The notes under the pieces were generated by a model. It made no database searches. It was not told the origin of the DNA and saw nothing but the letters and a program-made list of their open reading frames with translations. Below are positions 1-8,383 of a stretch of 64,000 nt of DNA, piece by piece; within the stretch, counting starts at the first letter, position 1; every line of letters begins with the position of its first letter. Made by a program: the position numbers and the translations under genes. The stretch comes from CAWDVH01 sp963805705. GTDB taxonomy: Bacteria > Actinomycetota > Actinomycetes > Streptosporangiales > Streptosporangiaceae. The DNA is taken from the NCBI GenBank assembly GCA_963805705.1, contig CAWDVH010000005.1:1116001-1180000 (forward strand). Direction: 5' to 3'.

Positions 1-507
1 CGCCTCGCGGATGCCCTCAGGTGCCATGGACAGGTAGCTGACCGTGCAGAAGCCGCCGAAGCTCTGGCCCAGCACGCTCCACGGCCTGCCGCCGGCGACC
101 GCCCGCCGGATCAGCTCGGCGTCGGCCACGATCGAGTCCGCGCGGAAATGCGCCAGGTAGTCAGCCTGGGCCTGCGGTGAGCCGAGCCTGGCCAGGGTCC
201 TGCGATTGGCCGGGGTTGACCGGCCCGTGCCGCGCTGGTCGAGCAGCAGCACCTGGTAGTCGCGCAGGGCGCGGTCCAGCCAGCTGTCGCGGCCCTCGGG
301 GCGGGGCGCGCCGAAGCCGGGGCCGCCCTGCAGGAAAAGCAGCCACGGCAGGTCCGCGGCCGCGTTCCCGGCCGCCACCACCCGCCGGGCGAACAGCTCA
401 ATCTGCTCGCCGCCGGGCGCCGCGTGATCAAGCGGGACCTGGAGGCGGATATCGGTGAGCACCGTGCCGGGCTGGCTATAGGAGGACACGACCGACACGT
501 TACTCAT
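1..507 (-). CDS. Alpha/beta hydrolase, proline iminopeptidase-like (3' end outside window)
   Basis: The first 169 residues of an S33-family alpha/beta hydrolase are present; the C-terminal half, including the catalytic Asp and His, lies beyond base 1. The oxyanion-hole motif LQGGPGFG is near residue 60, the DQRGTGRS motif near residue 98, and the nucleophile elbow GQSFGG with the catalytic Ser near residue 150. Proline iminopeptidases remove N-terminal proline from peptides, but the substrate cannot be told from this part. The ATG at 505-507 overlaps the 3' end of the WYL regulator gene by 8 nt, so the two are probably translationally coupled and the hydrolase may be the regulator's target. 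Confidence 0.85.
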   Translation of the reverse strand, partial: MSNVSVVSSYSQPGTVLTDIRLQVPLDHAAPGGEQIELFARRVVAAGNAAADLPWLLFLQGGPGFGAPRPEGRDSWLDRALRDYQVLLLDQRGTGRSTPANRRTLARLGSPQAQADYLAHFRADSIVADAELIRRAVAGGRPWSVLGQSFGGFCTVSYLSMAPEGIREA

Positions 508-1483
508 GGCCGCCCAGATAGATGCCGGCCAGTCCCCGCGCCGTCTGCCGGAGCCGGGCGCGAAGGTCGTCAGGGGCCAGAATCTCTACATTGGCCCCGA
601 GCCTGAGCAGCTCGCCGTGCGCGTGCTCGAGTGACTCGATCGGGATCACCGCCGTGACCCAGCCGCTGGCGTCCGGGTCCGTGGCGGTCTGGGCGGCGGC
701 CTCGACCACCGCCGAGCTCGCTACCTCGGCCAGCCGCTCGCGGCCGGCCGGCGACAGCCGGATCGTCGCCTCGCCCTGGTAGAGGCGGGCCAGGAAGCCG
801 GTCACGTGCGCGGCCCAGAAACTGGCCAGCTCGAAGCCGGCGGCCCGCTCGAAACGCCCGGCCAGGATGGTCAGGTCGAGTATCTGGCTCACCCGGTAGG
901 TCCGCAGCTGCTCCCCGGCGCGGGCGACCAGGTACCACTTGCCTGCCTTCAGGACCAGGCCGTGCGGGTCGAGCCTCCTGGTGACCTCGGCGGGCGCCGC
1001 CCAGCGGCGGTAGCGCACCTCGACCGGGTGCTGGCTCCACACCGCGTCCGCCACCGCGGCCAGATAGGGCGAGGTGTCGCCGTGGTGGTACCAGCCGGGG
1101 GCGTCCAGGTAGAACCGCTCCTGGATCCGCCCGGCGCCCTCGCGCAGCTCGGCCGGGAGCGCGGCCTGCAGCTTGAGCTGGGCGGTGGCCAGGACGGTGC
1201 CCAGCCCGAGCTCGGCCGCGGCGCGCGGCATGCCCGCCAGGAAGAGCGCCTCGGCCTCGCCCGCGGTCAGGCCGGTCAGCCGGGTGCGATAGCCGCCGAG
1301 CAGCTGATAGCCGCCGGCCGGGCCGGCGTCGCCGTACAGCGGGATCCCGGCTGCGTGCAGGGACCCGACGTCACGGTAGATCGTGCGCACCGAGACCTCG
1401 AGGGCGTCGGCCAGCTGCCGGGCGGTCAGCCGTCCCCTGGTCTGCAGGAGCAGCAGGATCGAGACGAGGCGGCTGGCGCGCAT
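500..1483 (-). CDS. WYL-domain transcriptional regulator, YafY type
   Basis: A 327-residue DNA-binding regulator. An N-terminal winged helix of the HTH_11/DeoR kind (residues 1-60, with the motif VSVRTIYRDVGSL) is followed by a WYL ligand-sensing domain (about 130-310, with WYLVARAGEQLRTYRVSQI). A perfect inverted repeat begins 2 nt upstream of its ATG and contains the probable -10 box TATTGT, 7 nt before the ATG. This predicts a leaderless mRNA that the protein represses itself. It lies upstream of, and overlaps, the S33 hydrolase gene. Confidence 0.9.
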   Translation of the reverse strand: MRASRLVSILLLLQTRGRLTARQLADALEVSVRTIYRDVGSLHAAGIPLYGDAGPAGGYQLLGGYRTRLTGLTAGEAEALFLAGMPRAAAELGLGTVLATAQLKLQAALPAELREGAGRIQERFYLDAPGWYHHGDTSPYLAAVADAVWSQHPVEVRYRRWAAPAEVTRRLDPHGLVLKAGKWYLVARAGEQLRTYRVSQILDLTILAGRFERAAGFELASFWAAHVTGFLARLYQGEATIRLSPAGRERLAEVASSAVVEAAAQTATDPDASGWVTAVIPIESLEHAHGELLRLGANVEILAPDDLRARLRQTARGLAGIYLGGHE

Positions 1484-1485
1484 GA

Positions 1486-1506
1486 CACTGACAATAGGTG
1501 TCAGTG
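1486..1506. promoter_or_regulatory. Inverted-repeat operator in the divergent WYL regulator promoter
   Basis: A perfect 8-bp inverted repeat with arms CACTGACA and TGTCAGTG separated by 5 nt. On the minus strand it covers the putative -10 (TATTGT) of the regulator. On the plus strand it sits at the -35 position of the divergent gene, whose candidate -10 TACCCT is at 1516-1521. It is probably the regulator's own binding site and controls both directions. Inferred from position and symmetry. Confidence 0.65.
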
Positions 1507-1527
1507 ATCCAGGTTTACCCTCCGGGC

Positions 1528-2007
1528 ATGCCTTTCAGCGAGAAGTTCCTGAGCGCGCCCGGTGTCATCGAGATCGGCGGGCGCCAGGTCAAGCGCTATC
1601 ACATCAGCACCGCGGACAGCGGGATCGAAGACGGTATCCAGCAAGCCGCCTACGCGATGCTGCCGCGGCTGCTCCCTGACCCGGACGGCGAGACCCCGCC
1701 GGCGGGGTGGGTGGTCCTGCACCGCGGCCGCGATGCGGCCTTCTTGTGCGCGTATAGCTGGGTCTGGGGCAATGTCGTCGAATGCCGGACGGCGGCGGCG
1801 GGGATCCCGTTTCTCGGCTGTGATGATGAGGATCCGGAGAACTTCAGGCCACTGGACCGGCCGTGGGCCGGCTGCGTGTGGGAACTGGCCCCGTTCGGCC
1901 ACGAGCGCTCCGCCTGGGTCCGGCACATTCTCGAGCCCGGCCAGCCTGAGCTGGCCGCCTACCTCGCTGACACGCTGCCGGAAGGCAAGACCGGGGGAGC
2001 GCGGTGA
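1528..2007 (+). CDS. Conserved hypothetical protein
   Basis: A 159-residue acidic soluble protein of unrecognised family, with no signal peptide or membrane segment. Visible features are a Trp-rich middle (WVVLHRGRDAAFLCAYSWVWG, in two parts around residues 60-80) and a CDDEDPENF stretch. I chose the ATG at 1528 because TACCCT lies exactly 6 nt upstream, the leaderless arrangement used repeatedly here; an in-frame GTG at 1498 lies inside the operator and is less likely. The stop overlaps the GTG start of the next gene (GTGA), so they form a coupled pair, and both diverge from the WYL regulator that probably controls them. Confidence 0.7.
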   Translation: MPFSEKFLSAPGVIEIGGRQVKRYHISTADSGIEDGIQQAAYAMLPRLLPDPDGETPPAGWVVLHRGRDAAFLCAYSWVWGNVVECRTAAAGIPFLGCDDEDPENFRPLDRPWAGCVWELAPFGHERSAWVRHILEPGQPELAAYLADTLPEGKTGGAR

Positions 2008-2504
2008 GTGCCCCGGACGAGGCGAGCGGCACTGGCGGCGCTGGCGGGTCTGCCGACTTCGACTTCCTGGCCGGCTCCTGGGACATCGCGCACCGGCGGC
2101 TGGCCAGGCCGCTGGCGGGCGGCCAGGAGTGGGATGAGTTTACGGGCACCTCGCGCTGCTGGCCGCTCTTCGGCGGTGCCGCCAACGTGGAGGAGATGCC
2201 CGCCCCGGACCGGGGCTTCACCGGCCTGTCGCTGCGGCTGTTCGACCCGGCGCGCGGACTGTGGTCGATCTACTGGGCAAATAGCAAGGACGGGCGGCTG
2301 GGCCTGCCGCCCGTTGTCGGCGGCTTCACTGACGGCGTGGGCCTGTTTTATGCCGATGAGCGGTTCGAGGGCCGCGATATCCGGGTGCGGTTCACCTGGA
2401 CGGGGATCACGGCCATCTCGGCCCGGTGGGAGCAGGCCTTCTCGGCCGATCGCGGGCAGGCGTGGGAGACCAACTGGATCATGGAGCTGACCCGGCGGTC
2501 CTGA
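2004..2504 (+). CDS. DUF1579-like lipocalin-fold protein
   Basis: A 166-residue soluble protein. After a Gly-rich leader, residues 18-32 carry FDFLAGSWDIAHRRL, the hallmark start of a family of small beta-barrel proteins annotated as DUF1579 or hypothetical. Later Trp-rich strands (GLWSIYWANSK, VRFTWTGITAISARWEQAFS) fit a calycin-like barrel. Biochemical function is unknown. The GTG start overlaps the upstream stop by 4 nt. The pair diverges from the WYL regulator. Confidence 0.75.
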   Translation: MSAPDEASGTGGAGGSADFDFLAGSWDIAHRRLARPLAGGQEWDEFTGTSRCWPLFGGAANVEEMPAPDRGFTGLSLRLFDPARGLWSIYWANSKDGRLGLPPVVGGFTDGVGLFYADERFEGRDIRVRFTWTGITAISARWEQAFSADRGQAWETNWIMELTRRS

Positions 2505-2576
2505 GCCTGCCCGGCCGGCCGGAGCTGGGCCGGCCGGAGCTGGGCCGGCCGCCCTGGCATGCGGCAGGATAGGCGC

Positions 2577-3017
2577 ATGGTCATCAGGCAGCCTCCGGCC
2601 GGGCCGGGCGGCCAGGAGGGCCCGGCGCACCCGGCCGGCCCGGCGGCGGCGATGTTCGAGGCGGACGGGGCATCGGCCGGGCTCGGCATGGAACTGCTCG
2701 AGACCGGTGACGGCACGGCCACGGTGCGGATGACGGTCAGGGCGGACATGCTCAACGGCCACGGGATCGCGCACGGGGGCTACGTGTTCCTGCTGGCTGA
2801 CAGCGCTTTTGCCTGCGCCTGCAACAGCCGGGGACCGATCACCGTCGCGGCCGGCGCTGACATCACGTTCGTGGCGCCGGCGCGCGCGGGTGATGTCCTG
2901 GTGGCCACCGCGGCGGAACGGGTCAGCTACGGCCGCAGCGGAATCTACGACGTTACGGTCCGCTCCGGCACGCAGATCGTCGCCGAGTTCCGCGGCCGGA
3001 GCAGGACGACCGGCTAG
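2577..3017 (+). CDS. paaI: PaaI-type hotdog thioesterase
   Basis: A 146-residue single-hotdog acyl-CoA thioesterase. The first 25 residues are low-complexity Pro/Gly/Ala; the fold begins near residue 27 (MFEADGASAGLGMEL). The diagnostic NGHGIAHGGYVFLLADSAFA is complete, including the HGG loop and the helix with the catalytic Asp. PaaI removes dead-end hydroxylated phenylacetyl-CoA in the phenylacetate pathway, but no other paa genes are nearby, so the substrate is uncertain. I chose ATG 2577 because CAGGAT lies 6 nt upstream; an ATG at 2559 is also in frame. A GC-rich 15-bp tandem repeat (about 2510-2550) precedes it. Confidence 0.85.
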   Translation: MVIRQPPAGPGGQEGPAHPAGPAAAMFEADGASAGLGMELLETGDGTATVRMTVRADMLNGHGIAHGGYVFLLADSAFACACNSRGPITVAAGADITFVAPARAGDVLVATAAERVSYGRSGIYDVTVRSGTQIVAEFRGRSRTTG

Positions 3018-3079
3018 CCGCGGACGCCGCGCGGGCGCACGAGCGGACAGCTCCGCCGTGCCTTGACAGGCTCGCTTTC

Positions 3080-3110
3080 GCGCCCGCGGCGCCACCAGCG
3101 CCGCGGGCGC
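3080..3110. terminator. Bidirectional terminator hairpin
   Basis: A perfect 13-bp stem (3080-3092 with 3098-3110) and 5-nt loop between the convergent paaI and PPOX genes. There is no clear U-tract, which is usual for high-GC actinobacteria. Confidence 0.7.
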
Positions 3111-3126
3111 GGTGAGCACGGCGGTG

Positions 3127-3537
3127 TCAGCGCGCCGCCGTCCCGGCCACCCGCCCCGGCGTGATCCGGATCACCACGCGAATGACCCCCGGCGGCAGCT
3201 GAAGATACTCCTCGCCAGCACCCGGCCCTTCGTACTTTTCCGCTAGCGAAACGGCTAGCCGCCGCCCGGTGTCCACCGTGACGGCGGCCAGGCCGCGCAC
3301 CTCGAGATACCGCTCGGGGTCGTGCCGGTCATACAGGCAGAGGCTGACCCGCGGCTCGCGGGCCAGGTTCCGCTCCTTGCGCAGGCCGGCCGCGCTGGAG
3401 ATCAGCAGGTCATCCCCGTCGCGTCCCACCCACACCACCGAGGTCTGCGGGCTCCCGTCCGGATTGATCGTCGCCAGCACCGCGGGGTTGACATCATCGA
3501 CGATCGCACGGGCGGCGGCGCTCAGCAAAGTCGGCAT
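3127..3537 (-). CDS. PPOX-class (probably F420-dependent) split-barrel protein
   Basis: A 136-residue protein of the pyridoxamine-phosphate-oxidase fold, shaped like the family called PPOX class probable F420-dependent enzyme. The core LATINPDGSPQTSVVWV (residues 21-37) is followed by KERNLAREPRVSLCLYD and an EVRGLAAV strand. Such enzymes bind F420 or flavin and reduce small molecules or biliverdin-like substrates; the actual substrate is not visible. The Met at 3537 begins the conserved domain at the family's usual length. A second PPOX-fold protein lies just upstream on the same strand. Confidence 0.85.
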   Translation of the reverse strand: MPTLLSAAARAIVDDVNPAVLATINPDGSPQTSVVWVGRDGDDLLISSAAGLRKERNLAREPRVSLCLYDRHDPERYLEVRGLAAVTVDTGRRLAVSLAEKYEGPGAGEEYLQLPPGVIRVVIRITPGRVAGTAAR

Positions 3538-3589
3538 GATCGCGAGCGTAGAGGCCGCCCGCCGGCCGGTGTCAATGCCCGGGCCGCAG

Positions 3590-4105
3590 TCAGAACCTGT
3601 GGCTCGTGTGACTGAAAGCGCCCTTGGCGAAGGCGAGGACCCGGACGGGCCGCACCGAGAACACCAGGACCGCCTCCGAGAGGACCTCGTTCTCGTGGTG
3701 GTAAAAGCAGCCGTCGCGCACCAGGTACTGCCATCGCCCGTCCCACTTCGTGGCCCATACCCCGGCCAGGCGCGTGAGCACGTCGTCGTCGGTGACCTGC
3801 ACGGCGTCACCCTCGACCATGACATCCAGCCCTCCGTCCCACTGGTTGCAGCCGGTCGTCAGGGTCACGTGGGCGTTGGCGCTCAGGTTGACGGCCTTCT
3901 GCTCAGCGGCGCCCGTGCAAAAGTGGATGGCGCCCTCAGCCCACACGGCCACCAGCGGCGTGACGTGCGGGCGCCCGTCGGCCCGGACCGTGGAGATCCA
4001 GAAAAGCTCGGCCGTCTCCAGTACCCGGCGGGTCTCATCCCATCCGGTGGCGCTGGCCGCCGGATCGCTGTATCGCTGATCAATCGCGGTTACTGGAGTC
4101 GTCAT
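3590..4105 (-). CDS. Pyridoxamine 5'-phosphate oxidase family protein
   Basis: A 171-residue split-barrel flavin-fold protein. Recognisable elements are FWISTVRADGRPHVTPLVAVW (in two strands, residues 35-55), the LSANAHVTLTTG segment and GLDVMVEGDAVQVTDD. It probably binds FMN, F420 or haem. The ATG at 4103-4105 is preceded by GGAAGGG 5 nt upstream, a good ribosome-binding site. It lies 52 nt upstream of the smaller PPOX gene, so the two are likely cotranscribed. Confidence 0.85.
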   Translation of the reverse strand: MTTPVTAIDQRYSDPAASATGWDETRRVLETAELFWISTVRADGRPHVTPLVAVWAEGAIHFCTGAAEQKAVNLSANAHVTLTTGCNQWDGGLDVMVEGDAVQVTDDDVLTRLAGVWATKWDGRWQYLVRDGCFYHHENEVLSEAVLVFSVRPVRVLAFAKGAFSHTSHRF

Positions 4106-4198
4106 TGGTGCCCTTCCGTCGTCTGGCCGAGACTCGATGCAGCCTCGGTCATGGAGACGAGCGCGCGCCCCTGGAATCATCGCCGCCGCGCTGGCTGC

Positions 4199-5047
4199 CT
4201 AAGACGAGCTGGCCTGCTGGGTCGCGGCGTCGACGGTCTGCTCCAGCAGGACGGCGATGGTCATGGGCCCGACTCCGCCCGGAACGGGCGTCAGCAGGCT
4301 AGCCACCCCGAGGGCCTCGCCGAACGCGACGTCCCCGACGTTGCCGGGGTTGTAGCCGGCGTCGATGACGACGGCACCGGGCTTCAGCCAGCTGCCCCGG
4401 ACGAACTCTGGCCTGCCGACCGCCGCCACGACGATATCGGCGGTCCTGACGATCTCCGGCAGGTCGCGGGTTCTGGAGTGGCAGTAGGTCACGGTCGCGT
4501 CGCGGGCGAGCAGGAGCATGCCGGCCGGCTTGCCGAGGATAGGGCTTCGGCCCAGCACCGCGGCGCGCTGCCCGCCGGGATCTACGTGGTAGGCATCCAG
4601 CAGCCGCATGATCGCGCCGGGCGTGGCGGAGGCGAAGCCCCGGTAGCCGAACGCGGCGGCGGCGAACGAGTGCATGGTGACGCCGTCCACGTCCTTGGCC
4701 GGATCGATGGCCTCGAATGCGGCCCGCTCGTCGATCTGGGCCGGGACGGGATGCTGCAGCAGGATGCCGTGCACCCCGGGGTCGGCGGACAGGGCGGTGA
4801 TCGTGGCGACCAGCCCGGCCGTGGTGGCCTGGGCGGGCAGCGCGACGTGGCGGGAGCTGATGCCCGCCTGCCGGCACCGGTTCTCCTTCATCCGCACGTA
4901 GGTGACCGATGCGGGATCATCGCCCACGATCACGGTGGCCAGGCAGGGCCGGACGCCGGCGGCCGCTTCGAGCTCAGCTGCGCGGCTGGCGCTGCGGCTC
5001 ATGATGTCCCTGGCCAGCCGGGACCCGTCCATCAGCTGCGCGGCCAT
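4199..5047 (-). CDS. folD: Methylenetetrahydrofolate dehydrogenase / cyclohydrolase
   Basis: A 282-residue bifunctional folate enzyme that interconverts 5,10-methylene-THF and 10-formyl-THF in the cytosol. Family landmarks are intact: YVRMKENRC with the catalytic Tyr/Lys, LLQHPVP, AKDVDGVT, the NAD(P) loop VLGRSPILGKP and PVPGGVGPMTI near the C-terminus. The ATG at 5047 begins MAAQLMDG and has AGGCAGC upstream; an earlier ATG (5071) would add eight non-conserved residues. It diverges from the kinase-like gene at 5150. Confidence 0.95.
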   Translation of the reverse strand: MAAQLMDGSRLARDIMSRSASRAAELEAAAGVRPCLATVIVGDDPASVTYVRMKENRCRQAGISSRHVALPAQATTAGLVATITALSADPGVHGILLQHPVPAQIDERAAFEAIDPAKDVDGVTMHSFAAAAFGYRGFASATPGAIMRLLDAYHVDPGGQRAAVLGRSPILGKPAGMLLLARDATVTYCHSRTRDLPEIVRTADIVVAAVGRPEFVRGSWLKPGAVVIDAGYNPGNVGDVAFGEALGVASLLTPVPGGVGPMTIAVLLEQTVDAATQQASSS

Positions 5048-5149
5048 TGCTGCCTCTCGTCGGCCCGACACGGCGGGCGGCCCGGTACGCTCGTCAGCCG
5101 GGGCGCCCGCAGCGTCTCATACTGTCAGCTGGACGCGGCGGAGGCGGCA

Positions 5150-6148
5150 GTGAGCCCGGAGCGCAGTTTCGCGGAGCGGCACGAGCTGGCGGGCGTGGTC
5201 CGCGCGGCGCTCGGCCCCCGGCGGCGCCTGGCCGCGGCCGAGCGGCTCCGGGGCGGCAGCAAGAAGGGCGTGTACCGCCTGACCCTCGACGATCAGGCCA
5301 CCGTCATCTGCTACGTGTGGGATGCGGCGGAGAACTACTGGCCGGACCGGCCGGGCGAGGCGGGACAGGACCACGACGGCCCGTTTTCGGATGCGTCCGG
5401 TCTTGACCTGTTCGAGGCCAGCCACGCGCAGCTGGACGCCCTCGGCGTCCGGACACCGAGGATCTACGCGGCCGACCGCAGCCGGGCGGCCTATCCGGCG
5501 GACGTTGCCCTGGTCGAGGACGTGCCAGGGGAGAATCTGGAGACGCGGCTCGGCCGGGGCCGGCCGGGCGCGGAGCACAGCCTGGCCCGGCTCGGTGCCG
5601 CCCTGGCGGTACTGCACCAGCACCGCGGGCCGAGCGTCGGCAAGGTCGCCCTGGCCGGCCGCGGCAGCGCCGGGCGGGACCGTCCCTGCGAGCAGATCGT
5701 GCTCGATCGCGCGCTGGATGACCTGGAGCAGGCGGCCGCCAGGGTCGAGCGGGTGGCCGCCGCCCGCGCGCCGCTGGAGGCGCTGACGCGCCAGCTCGCC
5801 GCGGCGGTGCGCCCGCGCGGCCGGTACGGGCTGATCCACGGCGAGCTGGGGCCTGATCATGTGCTCATCGACGGGCACGGGCAGCCGGTCCTGATCGACA
5901 TCGAGGGCGTCATGTTCTTCGACGTCGAATGGGAGCACGCATTCCTGGAGCTGCGCTTCGGCGAGCACTACCGGTGGCTGCGCGAGGACGGCCTGGACGA
6001 GCAGCGGCTGCGGCTCTACCGGCTGGCCCTGCACCTGTCGCTCATCGCGGGGCCGCTGCGGCTGCTGGATGGCGACTTCCCTGACCGGGCGGCGATGCTG
6101 CAGATCGCGCAGCACAACACGGCCAGGGCGCTGGCGTTCCTGCGCTAG
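5150..6148 (+). CDS. Aminoglycoside phosphotransferase (APH)-fold kinase
   Basis: A 332-residue APH-family protein. The N-lobe starts with a Gly-rich loop (LRGGSKKGVYRLTL, about residues 34-47). The catalytic loop is IHGELGPDHVLIDG, so the canonical HGDxxxxN reads HGELGPDH: Asp to Glu and Asn to His. The metal-binding DxD equivalent is LIDIEG. Such proteins phosphorylate antibiotics, sugars or amino alcohols; the altered catalytic residues make classical aminoglycoside resistance doubtful. The frame is open far upstream, but conserved sequence begins only after the GTG at 5150. It runs convergently into glmS with a 9-nt gap. Confidence 0.8.
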   Translation: MSPERSFAERHELAGVVRAALGPRRRLAAAERLRGGSKKGVYRLTLDDQATVICYVWDAAENYWPDRPGEAGQDHDGPFSDASGLDLFEASHAQLDALGVRTPRIYAADRSRAAYPADVALVEDVPGENLETRLGRGRPGAEHSLARLGAALAVLHQHRGPSVGKVALAGRGSAGRDRPCEQIVLDRALDDLEQAAARVERVAAARAPLEALTRQLAAAVRPRGRYGLIHGELGPDHVLIDGHGQPVLIDIEGVMFFDVEWEHAFLELRFGEHYRWLREDGLDEQRLRLYRLALHLSLIAGPLRLLDGDFPDRAAMLQIAQHNTARALAFLR

Positions 6149-6157
6149 GCCGGGGCG

Positions 6158-7978
6158 CTACTCGACGGTGACCGACTTGGCCAGGTTGCGGGGCTTGTCG
6201 ATGTCGTGGCCCAGCGCCAGGGCGGCGTGGTAGGCCAGCAGCTGGAGCGGAATCGTCAGCAGGATCGCGTCGAGCTCGCGCTCGTTCTTGGGCACCGTAA
6301 TCGCGGGCGCGGCCAGCTCTCCGACCGCGACGCCGGGGTGGGTGATGGCCACGAGCGGCCCGTGGCGGGCGGCGATCTGCTGCATGGCCGCGAGGTTGCG
6401 GTCGGTCAGCTCGTCGTCCGGCAGGATCGCCACGGTCGGCACGCCGGCGTCGATGAGCGCCAGCGGACCGTGCTTGAGCTCGCTGGCCTGGTACGCCTCG
6501 GCATGCCGGTAGGAGACCTCCTTGAACTTCTGGGCGCCTTCCCGCGCGACCGGGAAGCCGCGGACCCGGCCGATGAAGAACAGGCTCCGCGCGCCCGCCA
6601 GCCCGCGGGCGGCCTCGGCGATGCGGGTCTCGTCGCTGACGATCTGAAGGATCTGGCCCGGCAGCTCGCGCAGGCCCGCGATGATCCGCTGGCCATCGGT
6701 GATCGACAGGTCGCGGACCCGGCCGAGAGCCAGGGCGAGCATCGCGAACCCGATGGCCATGTGGGTCAGGGCCTTAGTCGAGGCGACCGCGATCTCGGGC
6801 CCGGCGTGCAGGTAGATCCCGCCATCGCACTCGCGGGCGATGGTGGAGCCCACGACGTTGACCAGCCCGATGATCTGGCCGCCCTTGCGCTTGACCTCCC
6901 GCACCGCGAACGCGGTGTCGGCGGTCTCGCCGGACTGGCTCACGGCGATGTACAGCGTGTCGGGCTCGATGATCGGGTTGCGGTAGCGGAATTCCGAGGC
7001 CGGCTCGGCGTCGGCCGGGATGCGGGCCAGCTCCTCGATGACCGCGGCGCCGCCCTGGCCGGCGTAGTAGGCCGAGCCGCAGCCGAGCACCTTCACCCGC
7101 CGGAAACCGCGCAGCTCGCGCGGCCCGAGGTTCAGCCCGTCGAGGCGGGCGGTGCCGAACCGGTCATCCAGCCGTCCCCGCAGCATCCGCTCGACCGAGG
7201 CGGGCTGCTCGAGGATCTCCTTGCGCATGTAATGCCGGTGCCCGTCGAGCCCGGAGTCCTGCGCGTCCACGTCAATGCTCGTGGGAGCCCTGGCCGTGTC
7301 CTGGAGGTCCCGGCTGAACGTGCGGAACTCGGACGGGGTCACCGTGGCCAGCTCGCCGTCATCGAGGTGAACCACCGAGCTGGTGTGCCGCACGAGCGCG
7401 GCCAGGTCGCTGGCCACGAACATCTCGCGATCGCCGATGCCGAGGATGAGCGGCGAGCCATTGCGGGCGGCCACGATCCGGTCCGGGTGCCGCTCGTCCA
7501 GGACCAGGATGGCGTAGGTACCGGTGATCAGGGACAGCGCCTCCAGGACGGCTCCTTCGAGTGACTCCGCGCCCGAGCGCGCGACGAGGTGGGCGATGAT
7601 CTCGGTATCGGTCTCGGAGGCGAAGCTCACCCCCTGCGCCGTCAGGCGCTCCCGCAGCACAGCCGCGTTGTCGATGATGCCGTTGTGGACGACGCTGACC
7701 CGGCCGTCCTCACTGACCTGGGGGTGCGCGTTGAGCTCGGTCGGCGCCCCGTGCGTGGCCCAGCGCGTGTGCCCGATGCCGACCTTGCCGGCCAGCCGCC
7801 TGGGCAGCGAGGCCTCGAGATCACGGACGCGGCCGACCGTGCGGAAGACCCGGCCGCCCCCGGTGCCGAGGATCGCGATCCCCGCCGAGTCATAGCCGCG
7901 GTACTCCAGCTGGGACAGGCCTTCCACCAGGACGGGAACCGCGTTCTGGTGACCGGCGTAGCCGACTATTCCGCACAT
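6158..7978 (-). CDS. glmS: Glutamine--fructose-6-phosphate aminotransferase (isomerizing)
   Basis: A 606-residue GlmS, the usual length. It makes glucosamine-6-phosphate from fructose-6-phosphate and glutamine, the first step towards UDP-GlcNAc. The N-terminal glutaminase begins MCGIVGYAG with the catalytic Cys at position 2, and GHTRWATHG and HNGIIDN follow. Two SIS domains fill the C-terminal half (CGSAYYAGQ, SQSGETADT, SYRHAEAYQASELKHGPLA), ending KSVTVE. AAGGAG precedes the ATG. No glmS ribozyme is seen upstream. The conserved 85-residue protein lies 37 nt upstream on the same strand. Confidence 0.97.
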   Translation of the reverse strand: MCGIVGYAGHQNAVPVLVEGLSQLEYRGYDSAGIAILGTGGGRVFRTVGRVRDLEASLPRRLAGKVGIGHTRWATHGAPTELNAHPQVSEDGRVSVVHNGIIDNAAVLRERLTAQGVSFASETDTEIIAHLVARSGAESLEGAVLEALSLITGTYAILVLDERHPDRIVAARNGSPLILGIGDREMFVASDLAALVRHTSSVVHLDDGELATVTPSEFRTFSRDLQDTARAPTSIDVDAQDSGLDGHRHYMRKEILEQPASVERMLRGRLDDRFGTARLDGLNLGPRELRGFRRVKVLGCGSAYYAGQGGAAVIEELARIPADAEPASEFRYRNPIIEPDTLYIAVSQSGETADTAFAVREVKRKGGQIIGLVNVVGSTIARECDGGIYLHAGPEIAVASTKALTHMAIGFAMLALALGRVRDLSITDGQRIIAGLRELPGQILQIVSDETRIAEAARGLAGARSLFFIGRVRGFPVAREGAQKFKEVSYRHAEAYQASELKHGPLALIDAGVPTVAILPDDELTDRNLAAMQQIAARHGPLVAITHPGVAVGELAAPAITVPKNERELDAILLTIPLQLLAYHAALALGHDIDKPRNLAKSVTVE

Positions 7979-8015
7979 GACGGGCTGCTCCTTGCTGCTC
8001 GGGCCCTCGGCGGGG

Positions 8016-8273
8016 CTAGCCGTAGACGATGCGGCGCAGCTGGCGCTGCGATAGCGGGGGAGCGGTGACCAGGCGGCTGGCCAGCTCGCGGGCGATCAGG
8101 GCGAAGATCTCGTCGTTACGCTTGCCGTGCAGGTGGTGCCGGGCGTGGCGGCGCCGCACGTAGTCCTCGACCGGCTCGCGGTACCAGGCCAGGACATCCT
8201 CGACCACGCGGGCCGCCTCGGCGGGCGTCAGGCCCGTGGAGCTGGCTACCCGCTCGATGAGTTCGGCTTCCAC
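8016..8273 (-). CDS. Conserved small protein (85 aa)
   Basis: A small, highly charged, helical protein with the motif RRRHARHHLHGKRNDEIFAL followed by LSQRQLRRIVYG at the C-terminus. I recognise this as a conserved actinobacterial hypothetical family, but no function is known to me. The start is GTG. It sits 37 nt upstream of glmS in the same direction, so cotranscription with cell-wall precursor synthesis is plausible. A strong hairpin separates it from the upstream aminotransferase. Confidence 0.75.
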   Translation of the reverse strand: MEAELIERVASSTGLTPAEAARVVEDVLAWYREPVEDYVRRRHARHHLHGKRNDEIFALIARELASRLVTAPPLSQRQLRRIVYG

Positions 8274-8304
8274 CCGCCCTATAGTGCGTCTGCCGGAGGG
8301 CTAA

Positions 8305-8342
8305 TGCCAAGTTCCTGCCCGGATTCGGGCAGGAAACTGGCA
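8305..8342 (-). terminator. Terminator hairpin behind the aminotransferase gene
   Basis: A 17-bp stem with two adjacent mismatches (8305-8321 with 8326-8342) and loop GATT, lying between two minus-strand genes. It would end the alaA-like transcript before the 85-aa/glmS unit. Confidence 0.7.
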
Positions 8343-8383
8343 ATTGCCGGGCGCAGGAGCCGGAGACGAGCTGAGCCCGGCGA

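Noticed and set aside
3269..5149. Upstream part of an open frame running into the APH kinase
   Set aside because: It is antisense to two PPOX genes and folD, all with clear motifs; only the part after 5150 shows kinase sequence.
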